64,000 nt of DNA, taken from positions 1 through 64,000 of the forward strand of contig JAAUZI010000005.1 in the NCBI GenBank assembly GCA_014804645.1, given 5' to 3'. The stretch's first letter is position 1; each line of letters begins with the position of its first letter. The notes beneath the pieces were generated by a model that had not been told where the DNA came from, ran no database searches, and worked only from the letters and a program-made list of their open reading frames with translations. Positions 56,683 through 64,000 of the stretch are shown one piece after another. The stretch is from Lachnospiraceae bacterium (GTDB lineage: Bacteria; Bacillota; Clostridia; Lachnospirales; Lachnospiraceae). The position numbers were made by a program, and so were the translations under genes.

Positions 56683-56745
56683 AAAGGAATCACACAGGAA
56701 CAGCTAGCGGAAGTTTTAGGCGTTTCAGGGAGAACTGTGATATGA
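56683..56745 (+). pseudogene. XRE-type helix-turn-helix fragment
   Basis: The 20 codons KGITQEQLAEVLGVSGRTVI match the recognition helix-turn-helix of Cro/XRE regulators, where GLTQEQLAEKLGVS is typical. There is no start codon, and the frame ends at TGA overlapping the next gene's ATG as ATGA. It is a relic of a regulator whose rest was deleted. Confidence 0.6.
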
Positions 56746-57431
56746 AACGAATTTTGATTGTTGAGGACGATACCCTTTTGAATAAGACCCTGGCCTATAA
56801 TCTCACCTCAGACGGTTATGAAGTAACCGGTGTATTGAACGCCAGAACTGCCGCCACAGAATTATCCGGTTCGGAATATGATTTAGTCCTGCTGGACATT
56901 AACCTGCCGGATGGCAATGGCTATGACCTGTGCCGACTCATTAAGCCGGCGCATCCCGATACCGTGGTGATCTTCTTGACAGCCAACGATCAGGAAAACG
57001 ATCAGATACGCGGTTATGAAGTGGGCGCAGTGGACTATATTACAAAACCTTTTTCCATAGGAGCTTTGCAGCGGAAAATCAGCGCCATGTTTTCTATGTT
57101 GGAACATCATAAGCCTACAAAGGACATTTACGATGATGGCAGATTGTTTCTTGATTTCTCAGAGCAGGCTGCCAGTCTGAACGGAAAACCGTTGCCCCTT
57201 TCTCCGATGGAATTTAAGATGTTAAACCTGTTTTGTAAAAACCCAAAACAGGTACTTACCCGCAGGCAGCTTTTGGATAAGTTGTGGGACGTAGACGAAA
57301 ACTATGTAGACGAGCATACTTTGACAACTACCATTAGCCGTATACGCAGTAAGATTGAGTCCGAGGGCGCAACTTACATCAAGACGATTTACGGCATGGG
57401 CTATCAATGGATGGGAGACGAAAAGAAATGA
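56742..57431 (+). CDS. Response regulator, OmpR family, of an ABC-transporter resistance module
   Basis: The 229-residue product has a receiver domain (LIVEDDTLL, phospho-acceptor in LLDINLPDGNG, KPFSIGALQRKI) and a C-terminal winged helix (MEFKMLNLFCKNPKQVLTRRQLL, DEHTLTTTISRIRSKI). The start overlaps a relic frame, and its stop overlaps the kinase start (ATGA). The kinase, ATPase and permease genes downstream form the usual Bce/VraR-like module. It probably binds the TTTCTGTG repeats at 58479-58503. Confidence 0.95.
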   Translation: MKRILIVEDDTLLNKTLAYNLTSDGYEVTGVLNARTAATELSGSEYDLVLLDINLPDGNGYDLCRLIKPAHPDTVVIFLTANDQENDQIRGYEVGAVDYITKPFSIGALQRKISAMFSMLEHHKPTKDIYDDGRLFLDFSEQAASLNGKPLPLSPMEFKMLNLFCKNPKQVLTRRQLLDKLWDVDENYVDEHTLTTTISRIRSKIESEGATYIKTIYGMGYQWMGDEKK

Positions 57432-58462
57432 AATTGGAACGCCTGTCTATCAAAAAGCTGTGTCTGCTCATTGCCGCTGGGGCATTGCTCTCCATGCTGG
57501 CAATCACCGCTGCCCTTTATGTTTTGACAGGCAGCACACTTGTGCTGTTGGGTGGTGCTGCGCTGACGGCTTGTAGTATTGTTTGGCTTTTCGTATTAGT
57601 GTTTTTCTTTAGCAAACGGCTGTCTGTATTTACCAGCGACCTGTGCCGGACGCTGGATAATATGATAAGCGGCAACGAGGAACCAAAACAAATCAACGAT
57701 AAGGAAACACTCTTTGCCCGTATCAGTCACCGACTTTCCCGATTATACGGTATCATGCAGGAAAGCAATCGAAAAGTGGACGAAGAACGGCAAGAGCTTC
57801 AAAGGCTGGTATCGGATATTTCCCATCAAGTGAAAACACCGGTAAGCAATCTAAAGATGGTAATCGATACGCTGCTCACAAAGCCGGTAACAGATCGGGA
57901 GCGAATAGAGTTTTTACAGGGTATCCGCAGCCAGACTGACAAGCTGGACTTTCTCTTTCAAGCCCTTGTAAAAACCTCTCGACTGGAAACGGGGGCTATC
58001 CGGCTGGAAAAGAGGGACGGCCTGTTGTTTGATACATTAGCGCAGGCCATGAGTGGGATCGTCTACAGCGCGGAGAAAAAAGATATTGCCGTGACAGTAG
58101 ATTGCCCGGAGGATTTGCAGCTATCTCACGATAGCAAATGGACAGCAGAAGCACTTTTCAATCTGCTGGACAATGCAGTTAAATATACCCCGGCTGGCGG
58201 CAAGATCAGCGTTTCGGTGGAGCAATGGGAAATGCATATAAAACTGAATATTACCGACACGGGCAAAGGTATTTCAGAGAGCAGTAGGGCATCCATTTTC
58301 CGGCGTTTCTATCGGGAGGAGGAGGTACATGACGAGCCAGGGGTTGGTATCGGGCTATATCTTGCACGCGAGATTATCACCCTGCAGGGTGGCTACATCA
58401 AAGTAACCTCGGAGATTGGCAAAGGATCGACCTTTTCTGTTTTTCTCCCCGTAAGGGGATAG
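57428..58462 (+). CDS. Sensor histidine kinase of the ABC-transporter resistance module
   Basis: The 344-residue product has two membrane helices near the N-terminus (about 12-35 and 40-62) with almost no extracellular loop. A HAMP-like linker, a HisKA domain with VSDISHQVKTPVSNLKM and a GHKL ATPase with NLLDNAVKYT, DTGKGIS and GVGIGLYLAREI follow. The lack of a sensor domain is typical of kinases that receive their signal from the partner ABC transporter. The start codon overlaps the regulator stop. An upstream in-frame start at 57407 is less likely. Confidence 0.93.
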   Translation: MKLERLSIKKLCLLIAAGALLSMLAITAALYVLTGSTLVLLGGAALTACSIVWLFVLVFFFSKRLSVFTSDLCRTLDNMISGNEEPKQINDKETLFARISHRLSRLYGIMQESNRKVDEERQELQRLVSDISHQVKTPVSNLKMVIDTLLTKPVTDRERIEFLQGIRSQTDKLDFLFQALVKTSRLETGAIRLEKRDGLLFDTLAQAMSGIVYSAEKKDIAVTVDCPEDLQLSHDSKWTAEALFNLLDNAVKYTPAGGKISVSVEQWEMHIKLNITDTGKGISESSRASIFRRFYREEEVHDEPGVGIGLYLAREIITLQGGYIKVTSEIGKGSTFSVFLPVRG

Positions 58463-58478
58463 GGTTTTGGGTAAACTT

Positions 58479-58521
58479 TTTCTGTGTTTCGGACATTTCT
58501 GTGACATTTGGGTTTTATAAT
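58479..58521 (+). promoter_or_regulatory. Activator-type promoter with TTTCTGTG direct repeats before the ABC genes
   Basis: TTTCTGTG occurs at 58479-58486 and 58496-58503, 17 bp apart. TATAAT lies at 58516-58521, and no good -35 stands in front of it, the second repeat covering that place. This fits activation by the phosphorylated OmpR-type regulator encoded upstream. Confidence 0.6.
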
Positions 58522-58564
58522 TGCTCTATAAACGGGCGTACAGCCCCGAAAGGAGCATTTGAGT

Positions 58565-59230
58565 ATGAGTGTTTTACAAACTATTGATCTAAAAAAGTAT
58601 TACGGCACCGAGCCTAACATTACCCGTGCTTTGGACGGCGTCAGTATTTCTGTGGAGCAAGGGGAATTTGTTGCCGTGGTTGGAACATCCGGCAGCGGCA
58701 AATCCACTCTGCTGAACATGATTGGAGGACTTGATATACCTACTTCCGGCAGCGTCATTGTTCGTGGGGACGAGCTGGCGAAAAAGAGCGATGAAGAATT
58801 GACGATCTTTCGCCGTCGGAATATCGGTTTTATCTTCCAAAATTATAATCTGGTCCCTATTTTGAATGTGTATGAAAACATCGTCCTGCCTGTGGAACTG
58901 GACGGGGATACAGTAGACAAGGACTACCTAAAAACCGTTGTAAACACCCTGGGGTTGGAAGAAAAGCAAAGCAGTATGCCAAACAATCTCTCCGGCGGCC
59001 AGCAGCAACGAGTTTCTATCGCTCGTGCGCTGATAAGCAAGCCCGCCGTCATCCTGGCGGACGAGCCCACCGGCAATCTGGACAGCCGAACCAGTGGTGA
59101 TGTCCTGTCCCTTTTGAAATTGTCCAGCACAAAGTTCAACCAGACCGTGGTGATGATCACCCACAACGAATCTATCGCCCAGCTTGCCGACCGCATCATC
59201 CGTATCGAGGATGGGCGGATCGTGGAGTGA
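58565..59230 (+). CDS. ABC transporter ATP-binding protein (MacB/LolD type)
   Basis: The 221-residue product has Walker A GTSGSGKST (about 41-49), signature LSGGQQQR, Walker B VILADEPTGNLD and switch MITHN, all typical of the MacB/LolD/BceA family. The ATG at 58565 has AAAGGAG upstream; TTG at 58559 is too close to the site. It should power the FtsX-like permease encoded 13 bp downstream, probably removing antimicrobial peptides. Confidence 0.95.
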   Translation: MSVLQTIDLKKYYGTEPNITRALDGVSISVEQGEFVAVVGTSGSGKSTLLNMIGGLDIPTSGSVIVRGDELAKKSDEELTIFRRRNIGFIFQNYNLVPILNVYENIVLPVELDGDTVDKDYLKTVVNTLGLEEKQSSMPNNLSGGQQQRVSIARALISKPAVILADEPTGNLDSRTSGDVLSLLKLSSTKFNQTVVMITHNESIAQLADRIIRIEDGRIVE

Positions 59231-59242
59231 GGGGGTGCGAAT

Positions 59243-61831
59243 ATGACCTGGCCTTTTGAAAACGATACCAGCTCCACTGTGAAGAAACTGGCCAAGCGGA
59301 GCCTGAAAGCCGGAAAAAATACCATAGCCATTTTATCTATCGCTCTGGCGGCGGTGATGTTCACCAGCGTGTTCACCATTGCCATGAGCATGAAGGACAC
59401 CTGGGAAGAGAATGCCATGCGGGGCATCGGCACCTATGCCCACGCAGGGCTGAAGCACGTAACCTTAGATGAGTATGAGGAGCTGGCCTCTGACAGTCGT
59501 TGGGCAGATCACGGCTACTGCATCAGCGTCGGCTTTGCTGTCGGTAATGCCTTTCTGAAAACGCCCGGAGAGGTGCGCTGGGCGGACGACTTTTACGCCG
59601 AATCCAGCTTTTGCTATCCCGATACCGGACACATGCCCAAGGCGGAGAAAGAGATTGCCATGAGTCGCCTGTTGCTCACAGCCATGGGACTTTCCCACGA
59701 GCTGGGAACAGAGGTTGAATTGACGATCCAAACGCACACTCAGACCATTACTGACACATTTATGTTGTGCGGCACATGGGAGGGAGACACCGTCGCGGGT
59801 GCGCAGGAAATATGGCTCAGCCGCGCTTATACAGATAAAGTTGCCCCAGTGGTACGGGGCAGTTCCCAGGGTGTAGATGACTCCGACGACACCGGGTATG
59901 TGGCGGGCAGCTTTATGCTCCCCAACGCCTGGAATTTGGAGGCACGGGCGGGGGTGATCGCCGCCGACCACGGCATGGAGGATGATATCCATACCAACTT
60001 TGCTTATACCAGCTTCCGCACCCAGCCTTCTGAAATACTCACCGTCTTGGTCGCAGCGCTGGTAGTGCTGACGGCGGGGTATCTTTTGATCTACAACGTA
60101 TTTTACATCTCTGTGGCCCAGGACGTGCGCTTTTACGGCCAGCTCAAGACCCTGGGCGCTACGCCGAAGCAGCTGCGTAAGCTTGTTTACAGCAAGGCCC
60201 TGCGTCTGTCGGCTGTGGGTATCCCGCTGGGATTGATCCTGGGTTGGCCCATTGGCTCCGTACTGGCTCCTCTTGTAGCGGCTGGTCAGAGCGCTGGGAA
60301 CACCAGGGCGGTGATCAGCGCCAATCCCATCATTTTTGCGGCCGCTGTGGTCTTCGCACTGCTGACGGTGTTCATCAGCTGCCTAAGGCCCGCCCGGTTT
60401 GCCGGAAAGGTGTCGCCCATTGAGGCCATACGCTATGTGGACGCCCCGGTGAGCCGAAAAAAGGAACGCAATGCCAAGCCTGTCACCGCCATTCGCATGG
60501 CCTGGCAGAATCTTGGCCGTGGAAAGAAAAAGGTGATTGTTGTCACGTTGAGCCTGACGTTGAGCCTGGTGATCTTAAACACCGCTTTCGCCTTTTTCCA
60601 GACCTTCGATTTTGACAAATATGTCTCCAGCCAGCTGATGACCGATTTCACCGTGTCCGATGCTCCAATCATCAGCGGAAACACGAATGTAGACCCTCGG
60701 CTATCCTCCATAGACCAGCCGCTCCAGGCGCAGATCGAATCGCTGGACGGACTGGAAGCCTCCGGCAGCGTGTATCTGCAGTTTCTGTCTCAGTTCTACA
60801 CCGACGACATGATCCAGCGGATGCATGCAATTGGCCAGAACCCGGTTGTGGCAGCCAGCCAGGGCTACCAGTGGGAAATAAGCAGCATGGAGGGTACCGG
60901 TGAATACATTCGAGATTGGTACGATGTGGGCTTGTATGGCTTGGACGAGTTTCCCGCCTCCAAGCTGGAGGTTTTGGAGGGCGAGTTGGACATGGAAAAG
61001 TGGCGCTCTGGCGAGGGTGTCTTCGTCAGCCCTACCGTCACCTGGGGCGATGCGTCCTGGTACCATCCAGGGGATAAGCTGACGGTGGTTTATGAAAACG
61101 CCGTGGACTATGATGCGGGCACCATGGATTTCCAAGGTGACGGCGCAGAAAAAACTTATGAAGTGCTGGCCGTGGTGAGGTATCCCCATGCCTATTCCTG
61201 CGGGCATCTGCTGGCTTCCGGCACATGCTTTTTCTTCTCATCGGAGGAATATCTGGCCCATGTGGAGAAGGCTGGGCAGCTCCCCATGATGATCATCTTT
61301 GATGTGGACGACGACCATCTGGCCGCCGCTGAGCAGTGGATACAGGATTATACGGAGAATGTTGACCCAACGCTGGGCTATCGCTCACGGGGTACACTGG
61401 CCGGTAGCTATCAGGGCTTGATCGATATGTTTACCATTGTTGGCGGGGCGTTGTGCGCGCTGTTGGCGCTGATTGGCGTGCTGAATTTCATCAATTCTAT
61501 GGTGACCAGTGTTCTAACCCGACGGGGCGAGATCGCCATGCTCCAAGCCGTTGGCATGACTGGCTCTCAGGTTCAGAAAATGCTTGTCTTCGAGGGCCTG
61601 GGCTACGCGGTTCTGGGTATTGTATCTTCGCTGATACTGGCAGCTCTTGTCAATGTCACGGCACTACAATCTATCACGGCAGATATGGACTATTTCACCT
61701 ATCGTTTCACCCTGGTCCCTGCGCTGCTATGCGCCATTCCGCTTTTGGCTGTCACCGCCCTGGTGCCTTGGCTGTGTTATCGAAAAATGGCAAAAGTTTC
61801 TATTGTGGAGCGATTGCGATTGACAGAGTGA
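59243..61831 (+). CDS. FtsX-like ABC permease (large, two FtsX domains)
   Basis: The 862-residue permease has an N-terminal helix (about 29-50), an extracellular region, a first FtsX cluster (about 258-400), a second helix and a large extracellular domain (about 440-690), then a second FtsX cluster (about 715-850) ending VERLRLTE. It belongs to the lipoprotein-releasing/MacB mechanotransmission type, where the duplicated layout needs no second permease. With the ATPase and two-component pair it probably forms an antimicrobial peptide sensing and resistance module. Confidence 0.9.
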   Translation: MTWPFENDTSSTVKKLAKRSLKAGKNTIAILSIALAAVMFTSVFTIAMSMKDTWEENAMRGIGTYAHAGLKHVTLDEYEELASDSRWADHGYCISVGFAVGNAFLKTPGEVRWADDFYAESSFCYPDTGHMPKAEKEIAMSRLLLTAMGLSHELGTEVELTIQTHTQTITDTFMLCGTWEGDTVAGAQEIWLSRAYTDKVAPVVRGSSQGVDDSDDTGYVAGSFMLPNAWNLEARAGVIAADHGMEDDIHTNFAYTSFRTQPSEILTVLVAALVVLTAGYLLIYNVFYISVAQDVRFYGQLKTLGATPKQLRKLVYSKALRLSAVGIPLGLILGWPIGSVLAPLVAAGQSAGNTRAVISANPIIFAAAVVFALLTVFISCLRPARFAGKVSPIEAIRYVDAPVSRKKERNAKPVTAIRMAWQNLGRGKKKVIVVTLSLTLSLVILNTAFAFFQTFDFDKYVSSQLMTDFTVSDAPIISGNTNVDPRLSSIDQPLQAQIESLDGLEASGSVYLQFLSQFYTDDMIQRMHAIGQNPVVAASQGYQWEISSMEGTGEYIRDWYDVGLYGLDEFPASKLEVLEGELDMEKWRSGEGVFVSPTVTWGDASWYHPGDKLTVVYENAVDYDAGTMDFQGDGAEKTYEVLAVVRYPHAYSCGHLLASGTCFFFSSEEYLAHVEKAGQLPMMIIFDVDDDHLAAAEQWIQDYTENVDPTLGYRSRGTLAGSYQGLIDMFTIVGGALCALLALIGVLNFINSMVTSVLTRRGEIAMLQAVGMTGSQVQKMLVFEGLGYAVLGIVSSLILAALVNVTALQSITADMDYFTYRFTLVPALLCAIPLLAVTALVPWLCYRKMAKVSIVERLRLTE

Positions 61832-61871
61832 GTTTGACAACAAATCTAAAGCGCCGTGCGGGAGGAAAAAA

Positions 61872-62264
61872 ATGGATTTCAATGATGAGAAAGACTATAT
61901 TATGCGTATGATCAAAGAAATTGCAAGAGTGCTTTTTTCTTTAATGCTTGGAAAACAGTATAAGTCTGTAGAATTACAGAGTGAAAACAAGTATGAGGTT
62001 TCAGGAAAGGCATTGCAGGAATTTCAGGACATGGTAGATCAGGGTCTTGTAAATGAAGCGGAAAATATACTGTTGGAAAACATTGACTATACAAACCAAC
62101 AGGAGGTCATTGCTGCGGTCTTGTTTTATCAATATGTAAGTGAGAAAGACATGGATTTTCTGACTTTGCATAATTATTCACGGGAAGAAGCTTTAGATGG
62201 ATTAAAAGAATTGGCAAAGAAATCGGGGTATGGAGGGATGAATGAGATATTTTTAGAGTCTTAA
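61872..62264 (+). CDS. DUF6483 family protein
   Basis: The 130-residue product begins MDFNDEKDYIMRMIKEIAR and continues with short helical repeats typical of DUF6483, a family of unknown function found mainly in Lachnospiraceae and relatives. It is soluble, acidic and without catalytic motifs. GGGAGGA precedes the ATG. It may be the last gene of the ABC-module transcript. Confidence 0.75.
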   Translation: MDFNDEKDYIMRMIKEIARVLFSLMLGKQYKSVELQSENKYEVSGKALQEFQDMVDQGLVNEAENILLENIDYTNQQEVIAAVLFYQYVSEKDMDFLTLHNYSREEALDGLKELAKKSGYGGMNEIFLES

Positions 62265-62275
62265 GAACAAATCTT

Positions 62276-62407
62276 TGCCATCAGCGGAATGCCGCAGTTT
62301 TTGGAGGATACGAAAATCCTTATGCGCAAGACTACGAATTGGGATTTGCCTATTGCGAGGAACTGTCCGACCCAGAAAAATATGTATTTCTGAATACTGT
62401 GCAGTAA
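62276..62407 (+). pseudogene. C-terminal fragment of an unknown protein
   Basis: A frame ending at TAA 62405-62407 reads FGGYENPYAQDYELGFAYCE, then ELSDPEKYVFLNTVQ. It has natural amino-acid composition but no start or ribosome site. It looks like the relic of a deleted gene; its family is not recognised. Confidence 0.4.
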
Positions 62408-62480
62408 CCTGTCGTATCATGCAGGTTACTCACCTTAAAAAGCAGCTTACCGCAATTTTGTTGCGGCAGGCTGTTTTTTT
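62403..62480 (+). terminator. Double hairpin terminator before the DrrAB-like operon
   Basis: A perfect 9-bp stem (62403-62411 with 62422-62430) is followed by a second hairpin (CAGC 62443-62446 with GCTG 62470-62473, and CCGCAA/TTGCGG) and seven T at 62474-62480. The second structure is the functional terminator. Confidence 0.85.
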
Positions 62481-62522
62481 GTCTATGATATAGAAAAATT
62501 TTGAAAAGGCAGGGAGAATCGT

Positions 62523-63446
62523 ATGGAACAGGTTATTCAGGTCAGGGGGCTAAAGAAGTATTTCGGGAAGATAAAGGCAGTGGACGATATCAGCTTTTCG
62601 GTGGAGAGAGGAGAGCTGTTTGGATTTCTGGGGGTGAACGGAGCGGGCAAGTCCACCACAATCAATATGTTGTGTACACTGTTTCGCCCCACTGCCGGAG
62701 AGATTACCATTGGAGGGAATGTTCTGGGTAAGGAGGATGAGGCGATCCGGCGCAGGATAGGCGTGGTGTATCAGAATAATTGTCTGGACGACAGGCTGAC
62801 GGTGAGGGAAAACCTGACGATCCGGGGCATTCTGTACGAGAAAGACATCAGGAGCTTAAAGGAAAAGATAAAGCGGACTTGTAAACTTCTTCAGCTGGAG
62901 GAAACCCTTGACAGGCATTTCGGTATGCTCTCGGGAGGGCAGAAACGAAAGTGCGAGATAGCCAGAGCGTTGCTCCACGCGCCGGAAGTTCTGTTTCTGG
63001 ATGAGCCTACCACAGGTCTGGACCCGGCCACCAGAAAGACCGTCTGGGAAAGCCTTGAAAAGCTCAGAGAGGAGGGCATGACCATTTTTCTCACCACACA
63101 TTATATGGAGGAGGCGGCAAAGTGCAGTCATATCGCGGTGATGGACGCGGGCAAGATCAGGGAGTTTGGAACGCCCTTCTCCCTGAAGGAAAAGTATTCC
63201 AGGGACAGGCTGCGGTTGATGGCAGGGCCGGGGAAAGATGCGCTGCTGGAGGCGAAACTGGAAGAACTGGAGAGCAGGTGGGAGGAGAACTCCGAAAAGC
63301 ACCTGTACAGTATCTGTCTGCAGGACAGCATGATGGCGATTCCGATTTTAAAGGAAACAGAGGAATTGCTGGAGGGATTTGAGCTGGTACAGGGTTCCAT
63401 GGATGATGTTTTCCTGAATATCACGGGAAAAAACCTGGAAGTGTAA
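62523..63446 (+). CDS. ABC transporter ATP-binding protein, DrrA/CcmA type
   Basis: The 307-residue product has Walker A GVNGAGKST (about 37-45), signature LSGGQKRK, Walker B VLFLDEPTTGLDPATR, and switch TTHYMEEAA, typical of the DrrA-like drug/polysaccharide exporter ATPases. A C-terminal domain of about 80 residues follows. It precedes an ABC-2 permease gene after 55 bp. GGCAGGGAGA stands before the ATG. Confidence 0.95.
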   Translation: MEQVIQVRGLKKYFGKIKAVDDISFSVERGELFGFLGVNGAGKSTTINMLCTLFRPTAGEITIGGNVLGKEDEAIRRRIGVVYQNNCLDDRLTVRENLTIRGILYEKDIRSLKEKIKRTCKLLQLEETLDRHFGMLSGGQKRKCEIARALLHAPEVLFLDEPTTGLDPATRKTVWESLEKLREEGMTIFLTTHYMEEAAKCSHIAVMDAGKIREFGTPFSLKEKYSRDRLRLMAGPGKDALLEAKLEELESRWEENSEKHLYSICLQDSMMAIPILKETEELLEGFELVQGSMDDVFLNITGKNLEV

Positions 63447-63501
63447 CATCCAAATACATATTAATGTTTAGAAGAAAAATAACAAGGAAATGAGGAATAA
63501 A

Positions 63502-64000
63502 ATGAGAGAGATTTTGTATTTGACAAAAAGGAATAGTTTAGTGTATCTTCGGGACAGGAGAGCGGTGTTTTTTTCCATATTGTCCATGCTGATCGTTCTG
63601 GGATTGATGGTTATTTTTCTGGGGAGCATGAACAGTCAGGATTTGGTGGCTTTGTTGCAGCAATATGGGGGTGAAAGAGACCTGGCCCAGGATGAGGAAA
63701 ATGCCGAGCGGCTGATTCAGATGTGGACTTTGGCGGGGATCTTGGTGGTCAATTCAGTCACAGTGACGTTGACGGTTATTGGAATCATGGTGCAGGACGA
63801 GGAGCAGAGCCGTCTTGCCAGCTTTTATGTGACGCCGGTAAAAAGGGGAAAGCTGGTGCTGGGGTATGTGCTTGCGGCGTGGCTGACGGGGGCGGCCTTA
63901 AGTATTCTTACTCTGGCAGCAGGAGAAATATACATGGTGCTTAAGGGGTGGGGACTGCTCCCCATCGCGGTGTTGGCTGCCATGTGCGGAATGATTTTTC
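63502..64000 (+). CDS. ABC-2 type permease (partial; 3' end outside window)
   Basis: The first 166 residues are visible: a cytoplasmic N-terminus (MREILYLTKRNSLVYLRDRR), a membrane helix (AVFFSILSMLIVLGLMVIFL), an external loop, and further helices (AGILVVNSVTVTLTVIGIMV, LVLGYVLAAWLTGAALSILTL). This is the normal ABC-2 layout and pairs with the ATPase upstream. The ATG at 63502 has GAGGAA upstream. Confidence 0.88.
   Translation, partial: MREILYLTKRNSLVYLRDRRAVFFSILSMLIVLGLMVIFLGSMNSQDLVALLQQYGGERDLAQDEENAERLIQMWTLAGILVVNSVTVTLTVIGIMVQDEEQSRLASFYVTPVKRGKLVLGYVLAAWLTGAALSILTLAAGEIYMVLKGWGLLPIAVLAAMCGMIF

Overview
This 64 kb window is the chromosomal replication-origin region of a Gram-positive anaerobe of the class Clostridia, most probably a Lachnospiraceae member. 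The evidence is the gene order mnmG-mnmE-khpB-yidC-yidD-rnpA-rpmH // oriC // dnaA-dnaN-yaaA-recF-gyrB-gyrA, Gram-positive promoters and GGAGG-type ribosome sites, a MutS2, a YhaM-type exonuclease, a YtrA-type regulator and a DUF6483 protein. Genus and species cannot be fixed from the sequence alone.

Layout. 1-9.3 kb, minus strand: the end of a two-component pair, a YcaQ/AlkX-like DNA glycosylase, rsmG, mnmG, mnmE, khpB (jag), yidC, yidD, rnpA and rpmH. 9.3-9.8 kb: oriC, with DnaA boxes and a 21-bp inverted repeat. 9.8-18.7 kb, plus strand: dnaA to gyrA, closed by a strong terminator. 18.8-22.3 kb: a Kef-type antiporter, a PD-(D/E)XK-like protein, and a cobalamin riboswitch ahead of a DUF4430 protein and an ECF S component. 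22.3-26.9 kb, minus strand: mutS2 and a PhoB/PhoR-type pair. 27-31 kb: a degenerate HtrA-like protein, YhaM and an RlmD-type rRNA methyltransferase.

From 31 kb the window becomes accessory. It holds a lipoprotein with a small secreted protein, a frameshifted gene, a PARG/macro-like enzyme, a YtrA-type GntR-ABC operon, an acetyltransferase and an EAL phosphodiesterase. Next comes a block with a beta-propeller protein, two tandem tRNA-like RNAs and a Ro60-like (DUF2828/vWA) protein. It is followed by an AAA/PD-(D/E)XK protein, a GH29 fucosidase set between short direct repeats, gene debris (LytTR and CPBP fragments) and an AT-rich island with a large P-loop NTPase and a two-subunit ABC exporter. 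The last part has a peroxiredoxin, a two-component/ABC (MacB/Bce-like) resistance module, a DUF6483 protein and the start of a DrrAB-like ABC system.

The most unusual content is at 42.4-44.3 kb. Two RNAs keep cloverleaf acceptor, D and T arms, but the anticodon loop is replaced by a domain of about 50 nt with a shared hairpin supported by compensatory changes. They lie 73 nt upstream of a Ro60-like protein gene. This resembles the bacterial Ro/Y-RNA (YrlA) arrangement, but with different RNAs and a different protein family. No ordinary tRNA, rRNA, CRISPR array or complete insertion sequence was seen.
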